Shown piece after piece: positions 1 through 5,972 of a DNA stretch of 9,432 nucleotides. Both the position numbers and the translations under genes were made by a program. Every line of letters starts with the position of its first letter. Position 1 is the first letter of the stretch. Location of the stretch: contig CAJOQO010000261.1 of NCBI GenBank assembly GCA_905236545.1, forward strand, positions 1 through 9,432, written 5' to 3'. This stretch comes from an uncultured Lachnospiraceae bacterium (GTDB lineage: Bacteria; Bacillota; Clostridia; Lachnospirales; Lachnospiraceae). The notes beneath the pieces are model-generated. The model saw only the letters and a program-made list of their open reading frames with translations. It was not told the origin of the DNA and ran no database searches.

Positions 1-1503
1 CTTCTGATCGCGCTGCTTGTGAAGGTGTATGACAAGGGGCCGGTTTTCTATAAGCAGAATCGTCTGACGAAGGACGGGCGCGTCTTCCAGATCATCAAGT
101 TCCGCTCCATGAGAGTGGACTCGGAGAACAGGAGCGGCGCCAGACTGGCAGCGAAGGGCGACTCCAGGATCACACCTGTGGGCCGGGTGCTCCGCAAGAT
201 TCATTTCGACGAATTACCCCAGCTGTTCAATATCATCAAAGGCGACATGTCGATCGTCGGCCCCAGGCCTGAGCGTCCGGAGATCGCAGCGATGTATGAG
301 AAGGAAATACCGGAGTTTTCCTACCGGCTCAAGGTAAAAGCAGGGCTGACCGGTTATGCCCAGGTTTACGGAAAGTACAACACCAGACCCTATGACAAAC
401 TGAAGCTGGATCTGACCTATATCGAGAATTATTCTCTTCTGATGGATCTCCAGCTGGTCGCGACAACGGTGAAGATCCTGTTTCAGAAGGAGAACACCGA
501 GGGAGTCGAGACCTTCCAGCAGTCGGCATCCGAAGGAAATGAGATTCTGGCAGGCGACACGGAAAGCATGGAACGCCAGGTGCAGGAGACGATCCGGGAA
601 CTGAAGCTGGAGGAAACATCATCAGGCCTGATCGACAAATCCGGCGTGAGCTATGAGGACGCGGCGGCCCTGCCGAAGGGGATCAGGGCAAAGGACGTTG
701 CCGCGCCTCATCTCCCGGGGCTTCTGGTCACAGTTATCATCCCTGTCTACAATGGCGCCTCCACACTGAAAGCTGCAATTGACAGCGTCCTGGCGCAGGA
801 TATGCATTTTGAATCGGCGGACCGGATCGGACGGGGAAGCATCCAGGAGATGGAGATTCTGGTGGTGGATGATAATTCGACGGATGATCCGGATCAGGTC
901 ATGCGGGAGTATGAGTCCGATCCGCGTGTGATCTATCTGCACAACCGGGAACGGCTCGGTGCCGCCAAGAGCCGCAACAGGGGCGTTCTTCTTGCCAGAG
1001 GAAAATATGTTGCCTTCCTTGACGCTGACGATATGTGGAGACCGGACAAACTGAAGAAACAGTTCAGGAGGATCTTCGAGACGCGGGATGTCCTGTGCTG
1101 TACGGGCAGGGAACTGATCCGTCCGGACGGAAGCCGGACCGGGAGGACGATCGGGGTGAAGCCGGTCATTACCTACAAGGACATGCTCATGAACAATCAG
1201 GTCAACTGCTCCTCGGTTGTCATGCTGACAGAGGTTGCAAGGCGGTATCCTATGATTCATGAGGACTCCCATGAGGATTACATTACCTGGATGAGTATCC
1301 TGAACCGTTATGATGAGGTATGTGCGGTGGATGAGCCTTTGCTTCTGTACCGCGTCACCTCCACGGGAAAGAGCGGAGGAAAACTGAAGAGCGCGAAGAT
1401 GAGGTACCGTGCTTACCGCTATATGGGCTTCGGGCCGGTGAAAAGCAGTTTCCTGTTTGTGGGATACGCGATCCGCGGCGTGATAAAATACGCGGGTGCA
1501 TAA
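1..1503 (+). CDS. Bifunctional phosphoglycosyl transferase-GT2 glycosyltransferase fusion (5' partial)
   Basis: The reading frame is open from base 1 (LLIALLVKVYDKGPVFYKQ, the end of the membrane re-entrant helix of a monotopic phosphoglycosyl transferase), so the gene starts upstream; the GTG at 19 is not a credible start. Family hallmarks follow: KFRSM (nt 97-111), the catalytic Asp-Glu pair of DELPQLFN (208-213), SIVGPRP (about 253-270) and GLTGYAQVYGKYNT. These enzymes transfer a sugar phosphate from a UDP-sugar to undecaprenyl phosphate at the inner membrane face, starting glycan assembly. The usual end of the family is at about nt 486-500. A hydrophilic acidic linker follows (about 487-717), then a complete-looking GT2 domain: VTVIIPVYNG, VVDDNSTDD (DD at 868-873), FLDADD (1021-1032) and HEDY (1270-1281). 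An extra segment of about 17 residues sits between SVLAQ and EILVVDD (799-849). The end is a basic, hydrophobic segment. The fusion suggests that sugars one and two are added by one protein. Sugar specificities cannot be read from the sequence. Confidence 0.93.
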   Translation, partial: LLIALLVKVYDKGPVFYKQNRLTKDGRVFQIIKFRSMRVDSENRSGARLAAKGDSRITPVGRVLRKIHFDELPQLFNIIKGDMSIVGPRPERPEIAAMYEKEIPEFSYRLKVKAGLTGYAQVYGKYNTRPYDKLKLDLTYIENYSLLMDLQLVATTVKILFQKENTEGVETFQQSASEGNEILAGDTESMERQVQETIRELKLEETSSGLIDKSGVSYEDAAALPKGIRAKDVAAPHLPGLLVTVIIPVYNGASTLKAAIDSVLAQDMHFESADRIGRGSIQEMEILVVDDNSTDDPDQVMREYESDPRVIYLHNRERLGAAKSRNRGVLLARGKYVAFLDADDMWRPDKLKKQFRRIFETRDVLCCTGRELIRPDGSRTGRTIGVKPVITYKDMLMNNQVNCSSVVMLTEVARRYPMIHEDSHEDYITWMSILNRYDEVCAVDEPLLLYRVTSTGKSGGKLKSAKMRYRAYRYMGFGPVKSSFLFVGYAIRGVIKYAGA

Positions 1504-1504
1504 C

Positions 1505-1511
1505 AGGATGG
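1505..1511 (+). promoter_or_regulatory. Ribosome binding site setting the wzm-like start
   Basis: AGGATGG lies 8 nt before the ATG at 1520. The in-frame ATG at 1508 overlaps this motif, with AGG directly abutting it, and the GTG at 1496 lies inside the end of the preceding gene with no good site. This favours 1520 as the start. Confidence 0.55.
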
Positions 1512-1519
1512 AAATAACT

Positions 1520-2311
1520 ATGCTCAAATATCTGATCACAGAGAGAAGACTGATCTGGCCGCTCGCCAAAAATGATTTCCGGAAGAAATTTGCCGGGTCT
1601 TATCTGGGCATCGTCTGGGCTCTGGTGCAGCCGGTGGTGACGGTTCTTGTTTACTGGTTTGTATTCCAGGTGGGTTTGCGGCAGACCTCGCAGGTAGGGG
1701 GAGTTCCTTTTATTCTGTGGATGCTGGCCGGACTGGTTCCATGGTTCTATTTCAGCGACGCGCTGCAGGGGGGGACAAAATCTCTGATTGAGTACAGCTA
1801 TCTGGTCAAGAAGGTAGTCTTCCGGATCGAGATTCTGCCGATCGTCAAGGCGGTCAGCGCTTTGTATGTTCATGCGTTTTTTGTGATCCTGACCTGGATT
1901 CTGTATGTGCTGTACGGGAAGTTCCCGGGATTGTATACGTTTCAGATTTTTTATTATTCCTTCTGTATGTTTCTCATGGTGCTGAGCCTGAGCTATGCGA
2001 CAAGCGCCATCACGGTTCTGTTCCGCGATATGGAACAGCTGGTGGCGATCGTGCTGCAGATCGGTGTGTGGGCGACTCCCATCATGTGGAATCTGTCTTC
2101 CATCGGCCTTCCGAAGTGGCTGGTAATCCTGTTTAAAATGAATCCGATGTATTACATTGTATACGGCTACCGGGATACCTTTGTCTACCACAGAGGATTC
2201 TGGGAGCATCCGCTTCTGACCGCGTATTTCTGGGCTTTCACAGCGCTGGTTTATCTGTGGGGCGTGAAGACATTCAGAAGGAGCAGAGGACATTTTGCCG
2301 ATGTGCTGTAA
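1520..2311 (+). CDS. Polysaccharide ABC transporter permease (Wzm/TagG/RgpC type)
   Basis: This 263-residue ABC-2 type permease would form the membrane channel of an exporter for undecaprenyl-linked polysaccharide, paired with the ATPase encoded next. The N-terminal cytoplasmic segment RRLIWPLAKNDFRKKFAGSYLGIVWALVQP is highly typical of the family (residues 9-38). About six hydrophobic segments are visible, near residues 29-52, 62-84, 108-133, 141-168, 174-196 and 235-252. The motifs WATPIMW and MNPMYYIVYGYRD are also characteristic. Length is normal for the family. I chose the ATG at 1520 because the protein then begins MLKYLITERRLIW, as in relatives, and because of its ribosome site; longer readings from 1508 or 1496 are possible. 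It lies 16 nt after the preceding stop, so the two are probably cotranscribed. The substrate cannot be told from the sequence: a teichoic acid, rhamnan or other wall glycan are all possible. Confidence 0.95.
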   Translation: MLKYLITERRLIWPLAKNDFRKKFAGSYLGIVWALVQPVVTVLVYWFVFQVGLRQTSQVGGVPFILWMLAGLVPWFYFSDALQGGTKSLIEYSYLVKKVVFRIEILPIVKAVSALYVHAFFVILTWILYVLYGKFPGLYTFQIFYYSFCMFLMVLSLSYATSAITVLFRDMEQLVAIVLQIGVWATPIMWNLSSIGLPKWLVILFKMNPMYYIVYGYRDTFVYHRGFWEHPLLTAYFWAFTALVYLWGVKTFRRSRGHFADVL

Positions 2312-2397
2312 AGCCTTGTTACGGTTCGCGGTCTGTGGGGAAGGGATCGTGAATCGTAGCAAAGCCTTGGCTGAGATGGCAGGATTGGGGAAGAAAT

Positions 2398-3759
2398 ATG
2401 TCAGACACAGGCAGAGAAAAGAGCGTCATCCGGGTCAGGAACGTCACGAAGAATTACCGGCTGTACAATCGCCAGCGGGACCGTCTGTGGGAATCGCTGG
2501 GACTGGACTTCAGAAAGAATTATAAGGAAAAGCATGCGCTGAACGGCGTCTCCTTTGAGGTTTCGAGAGGTGAGACGGTAGGGATCATCGGAACGAACGG
2601 CTCGGGAAAGTCAACCATGCTGAAGCTGATCACAGGCGTGCTGACTCCAAGCGGCGGATCGATCGAGGTGGACGGCAGGATCAGTGCCCTGCTTGAACTT
2701 GGCGCCGGCTTTAACATGGAGTATACCGGAATCGAGAATATCTACCTGAACGGCACCATGATCGGATTCACAAAAGAGGAAATCGATCAAAGGCTTCAGT
2801 CCATCATTGATTTCGCGGATATCGGGGACTATATCAGCCAGCCGGTCAAGAGCTATTCGAGCGGTATGTTTGTGAGACTGGCTTTTGCCGTAGCGATCAA
2901 TATCGATCCGGAGATTCTGATCGTGGATGAGGCTCTGTCTGTCGGAGACGTATTCTTTCAGTCCAAGTGCTACCGCAAGTTTGAGGAGTTCAGGCGGGAC
3001 GGAAAGACCATTCTCTTTGTCTCCCACGATCTGAGCGCGATCTCCAGATACTGTGACCGCGCGATCCTTCTGAACCAGGGGGATAAGGTTTACGAGGGAA
3101 CTCCGAAGGAAGCCATCGATATTTATAAGAAGGTACTGGTCGATCAGTTCCACCAGGGAACCGGAACCGCGGACGCGCTGCCGGGTGACGCGGATCAGGC
3201 CGCGGATGCGCAGGAGAAGAGAGAAAAACGCTGGAAGGATCATTTTCCTGTGAATCCGAGCCTGGTGGAGTACGGAGAAAAGAACGCGGAGATCATTGAC
3301 TACGGACTCTATGATGAAAAAGGGCTTCCGACATCGAACTTCATAAAGGGATCGGAGTTTACCGTAAAGATGCGGATCCGGGCGCGCGAGACGGTTCTGG
3401 AGCCGATCTTTGCGTTTACGATCAAGAATCTGAAGGGAATCGAGATCTGCGGTACCAACACAACGATGGAAAAGGTACCTGTTGCCACGATGCATGACGG
3501 GGACGAGCATATCGTTTCCTTCACCCAGAAGATCGATCTTCAGGGAGGGGAATATCTGCTTTCCCTCGGATGCACCGGATATCAGGATGGGATGTTCCGC
3601 GTGTTCCACCGTCTGTATGACGTGGTTTCCCTCACGGTTGTCTCATCGAGGGATACGGTGGGATATTACGACATGAACAGTACCTGTGTTCTTGACCCCG
3701 AATCCCCCGAATCGCTTCCCGGGGGAGATCCTGCCGGCGGCACCGGCAGCGGACAATAG
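2398..3759 (+). CDS. Polysaccharide ABC transporter ATPase with C-terminal substrate-recognition domain (Wzt type)
   Basis: The 453-residue protein has two parts. Residues 1 to about 250 form an ABC ATPase: Walker A GTNGSGKST (65-73), the family-typical ISALLELGAGF (95-105), signature YSSGMFVRL (153-161), Walker B ILIVDEAL (173-180) and the switch histidine in VSHD (His210). An Ala/Asp-rich linker follows (about 253-280). Residues about 285-427 form a beta-rich domain (AEIIDYGLYDEKG, FTVKMRIRA, FAFTIKNLKG, GEYLLSLGC), which corresponds to the Wzt C-terminal domain that binds modified chain ends in O8/O9a-type systems. TagH-like and Wzt-like ATPases without this domain are much shorter. The last 25 residues are Gly/Pro/Ser/Asp-rich and probably disordered. 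The ATG at 2398 follows GGGG by 7 nt; the 86-nt gap before it holds no convincing gene. The ATPase assignment is firm; ligand recognition is inferred from the family. Confidence 0.94.
   Translation: MSDTGREKSVIRVRNVTKNYRLYNRQRDRLWESLGLDFRKNYKEKHALNGVSFEVSRGETVGIIGTNGSGKSTMLKLITGVLTPSGGSIEVDGRISALLELGAGFNMEYTGIENIYLNGTMIGFTKEEIDQRLQSIIDFADIGDYISQPVKSYSSGMFVRLAFAVAINIDPEILIVDEALSVGDVFFQSKCYRKFEEFRRDGKTILFVSHDLSAISRYCDRAILLNQGDKVYEGTPKEAIDIYKKVLVDQFHQGTGTADALPGDADQAADAQEKREKRWKDHFPVNPSLVEYGEKNAEIIDYGLYDEKGLPTSNFIKGSEFTVKMRIRARETVLEPIFAFTIKNLKGIEICGTNTTMEKVPVATMHDGDEHIVSFTQKIDLQGGEYLLSLGCTGYQDGMFRVFHRLYDVVSLTVVSSRDTVGYYDMNSTCVLDPESPESLPGGDPAGGTGSGQ
3731..3749 (+). repeat. Small perfect hairpin at the 3' end of the wzt-like gene
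   Basis: CTGCCGG and CCGGCAG form a 7-bp perfect inverted repeat around a 5-nt loop, ending just before the stop codon at 3757. No T-run follows, so it does not look like an intrinsic terminator. It lies in codons for the Gly-rich tail and may only reflect GC-rich low complexity. Confidence 0.4.
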
Positions 3760-3834
3760 CGGAGGATCCGGAAATCCGGAAAGAAACAGTGACATGTATC
3801 AGCAGATCCTGTGAGGAATCACAGAGGGAAGGCC

Positions 3835-3838
3835 GGGG
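3835..3838 (+). promoter_or_regulatory. Probable ribosome binding site for the methyltransferase-kinase gene
   Basis: GGGG lies 7 nt before the ATG at 3846, similar in sequence and spacing to the GGGG before the wzt-like gene. A stronger purine run, AGGGAAGG, lies slightly further upstream (3825-3832). This favours 3846 over the in-frame GTG at 3789. Confidence 0.45.
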
Positions 3839-3845
3839 ATCGGGA

Positions 3846-5954
3846 ATGGCACAGCTCAATACGTATTATTATCAGGGAAATGATCAGTATTCGGACGGTG
3901 ACGTCGAGGAGAGGATTCTCCAGATCGTTCAGGAAGGGAAAAGCCTGGAAGAGTCCGGAGACAGGTCATTTTCCGTTTTATATCATCTTTCTCACATCAG
4001 AGAGAATATCCTTTCCTGGTACCCTTTCAGAGAGGGAGCTTCGGCGCTTGAGATCGGAGCCGGTCCCGGGGCGGTTACGGGTCTCCTGTGCCGGAAATGC
4101 GCATGTGTGACAAGCGTGGAGCTGTCCCTGCGCAGGGCAAGGATCAACTATGAAAGGAACCGGTCCTCCGATAATCTGACGATTATGGTCGGCAACCTGA
4201 ATGACATGTCATTTCCGGAGAAGTTTGACTATGTCATCCTGAACGGAGTGTTTGAGTATGCAGGCTCATTTACGGAGGGGGAAGATCCTTTCGGAACCTT
4301 TCTGAAAAGATGCGCGGGCTATCTGAAGGAGGATGGACTGCTGCTGATCGCGATTGAGAACAGGCTGGGGCTGAAATACTTTTCCGGAGCTCCGGAGGAT
4401 CATACGGAAAACTACATGGAGGGGCTGAGAGATTATCCCGACAATTCCGCTGTGCATACGTTTTCAAGAGGAGAGTGGGAGTCGCTGCTTGACAGGTGCG
4501 GCCTTCCCTTCCGGAAGTTCTACTATCCTTATCCGGACTATAAGTTTCCGAACGAGATCTTTACCGGCAGGTCGCTCCGCGCGGAGAGCTTCGGGAAAAA
4601 CGCCTGGAACTTCGATCCGGACCGGGTGGAGCTGTTCTCTGAGCAGGAAATGGGAGAAACCCTGTGCGCGGAAGGTGTGATGGAACGATTCATGAATTCT
4701 TTCCTGATCGAGACCGGGTCGGAGAGGGCGGGGCACGCACGCGGAAGCTGCGAGGTTCTCTATGCCAGGATCAGTGCGGACCGTGCGGAAGAATTCCGGA
4801 TCCAGACCGTGATCCTGAGAGGGAAGGACGGGAAAAAGCGTGTCATAAAAAGCGCACTGAATGAGAAGGCGAAGGAGCATCTTAAGAGAATGCATGAGCG
4901 GGAGATGCAGTCTTTGGCCTCTTTCGCGGACAGAAAGAGGAGCGGTGTTCGTTCCATTCTTCTTTCCGGAACCATGTGTCCTGACGGGGCTTTGGAGTAC
5001 CCGTTCCTTGAGGGCGGGAGCCTTGCGCGAAGGACAGGCGCAGATGCCTCCTCGATCCGGAGCGCGTGCCGGGAACTGCTTGCGCAGATTCAAAGCTGCA
5101 GGACATCGGAGGATGAATATACGGAAGCGTTCACGAAGCTGTTCGGTACCTCCCGTCCGGAGGGAGAGAGGCTGGAGATGGTATGTCCTGCCAATATCGA
5201 TCTGATCTTTGACAATATTTTTCCTGCCGGTGACCATGATGATGTGATCGACGGGGAATGGATCGTGGATACCCCTGTTCCGGCTTTGTTTCTTCTGTGG
5301 CGTGCAGTGAATGAGCTTTACTGCAGCCGGAAGGAACTGGAACGGGTTCTTCCGCAGGAAACGCTGTTGAAGGAGTTCGGAATCAGCGCGGGGAACAGGC
5401 AGGTCTTCTGGAGATGGGCTTCCCATTTCGAAAAGGAATATGTGAAGGCGAACAGCCTTGCCGCCTATGCGGCTGCAGTCCGCAGGGTGGATCTTCGTGA
5501 TCTCAGATGGTCCGGACAGGATGTCCGCCTGACGTCGACGCTTTATATGGACCGCGGGATGGGCTTCCGGGAAGAGGATGCCCTTCATATGGACGTGGTA
5601 CTCGAGAAAGGAAGATTTGATGCTTCCTTTGAAATTGAACGGCCGCAGGAAGTGAGGGCGCTGCGGTTCGATCCTCTGGAAGGAAGCGCCTGTGTCTGCA
5701 GCCTTGCCTGTGACGCGGGATCCCTTAAGCCTGTGAATGCCTCTGCTTTTTCGCGCGCGGGAGCGGTGTTTCTTACGATGGATCCCGCCTACCGGGTCGG
5801 GGTGAGGGATGTTCCGGAGAAGATCCGGTTCACCGGAAGCGTGAGGCTGAAGGATCTCTACTGGGCGCTGGAAAAGAGTCAGAAGCTTCTGGGAATCTCC
5901 CGGCTGGGTCCTGTGGGACGGGCAGTGAAGCGTATCATCAGGCGGGTAAGATAG
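3846..5954 (+). CDS. SAM methyltransferase fused to kinase-like domain and beta-rich C-terminal domain (WbdD-like architecture)
   Basis: The protein has 702 residues from the ATG at 3846, beginning MAQLNTYYYQG; the frame stays open upstream to a GTG at 3789, but those codons look non-family. Residues 1 to about 245 form a class I methyltransferase: SAM loop LEIGAGPG (68-75), ribose-binding acidic Glu92 in SVELS, and FDYVILNGVFEYAG (127-140). Residues about 300-490 resemble a protein-kinase/aminoglycoside-phosphotransferase fold: strand Lys335 in RVIKSAL, helix Glu352, hinge-like EYPFLEGG, an HxDxxxxN-like NIDLIFDN (450-457; Asp452 and Asn457 kept, His replaced by Asn) and a metal-Asp-like VIDGEW (Asp469). 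Residues about 550-665 are a beta-rich domain, and a basic helical tail ends the protein. In E. coli O9a, WbdD uses the same domain order, methyltransferase then kinase, to cap and terminate chains. Here the methyltransferase call is firm, the kinase call moderate and the capping role an inference. Confidence 0.85.
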   Translation: MAQLNTYYYQGNDQYSDGDVEERILQIVQEGKSLEESGDRSFSVLYHLSHIRENILSWYPFREGASALEIGAGPGAVTGLLCRKCACVTSVELSLRRARINYERNRSSDNLTIMVGNLNDMSFPEKFDYVILNGVFEYAGSFTEGEDPFGTFLKRCAGYLKEDGLLLIAIENRLGLKYFSGAPEDHTENYMEGLRDYPDNSAVHTFSRGEWESLLDRCGLPFRKFYYPYPDYKFPNEIFTGRSLRAESFGKNAWNFDPDRVELFSEQEMGETLCAEGVMERFMNSFLIETGSERAGHARGSCEVLYARISADRAEEFRIQTVILRGKDGKKRVIKSALNEKAKEHLKRMHEREMQSLASFADRKRSGVRSILLSGTMCPDGALEYPFLEGGSLARRTGADASSIRSACRELLAQIQSCRTSEDEYTEAFTKLFGTSRPEGERLEMVCPANIDLIFDNIFPAGDHDDVIDGEWIVDTPVPALFLLWRAVNELYCSRKELERVLPQETLLKEFGISAGNRQVFWRWASHFEKEYVKANSLAAYAAAVRRVDLRDLRWSGQDVRLTSTLYMDRGMGFREEDALHMDVVLEKGRFDASFEIERPQEVRALRFDPLEGSACVCSLACDAGSLKPVNASAFSRAGAVFLTMDPAYRVGVRDVPEKIRFTGSVRLKDLYWALEKSQKLLGISRLGPVGRAVKRIIRRVR

Positions 5955-5957
5955 CAG

Positions 5958-5965
5958 AAAGGAGG
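5958..5965 (+). promoter_or_regulatory. Strong ribosome binding site for the GT2-GT4 gene
   Basis: AAAGGAGG, a near-consensus Shine-Dalgarno sequence, lies 7 nt before the ATG at 5973 and just after the preceding stop (5952-5954). It is the strongest site in the window and fixes this start. Confidence 0.8.
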
Positions 5966-5972
5966 CCGGCAG

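Noticed and set aside
622..2362. Long minus-strand open frames (622-1569 and 1355-2362)
   Set aside because: Both are antisense to clear phosphoglycosyl transferase-GT2 and permease genes, show no family motifs and have low-complexity composition.
2295..2525. Possible small plus-strand gene spanning the gap before the wzt-like gene
   Set aside because: It overlaps both neighbours in another frame, has no good ribosome site, and its translation past 2398 is only the ATPase gene read out of frame.
2611..3609. 332-codon minus-strand open frame
   Set aside because: It is fully antisense to the ABC ATPase gene, whose motifs are all intact, and has no recognisable product.
3731..3759. Rho-independent terminator after the wzt-like gene
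   Set aside because: The hairpin lies inside the coding sequence and no T-run follows it, and the operon continues on the same strand.
3794..3814. Six-codon upstream ORF (MYQQIL) before the methyltransferase-kinase gene
   Set aside because: It is too short to support as a gene; it has only a weak purine run upstream and no structure suggesting attenuation.
3789..3845. GTG at 3789 as start of the methyltransferase-kinase
   Set aside because: The extra 19 residues do not resemble family N-termini, and the ATG at 3846 begins the typical LNTYYYQG segment with its own ribosome site.
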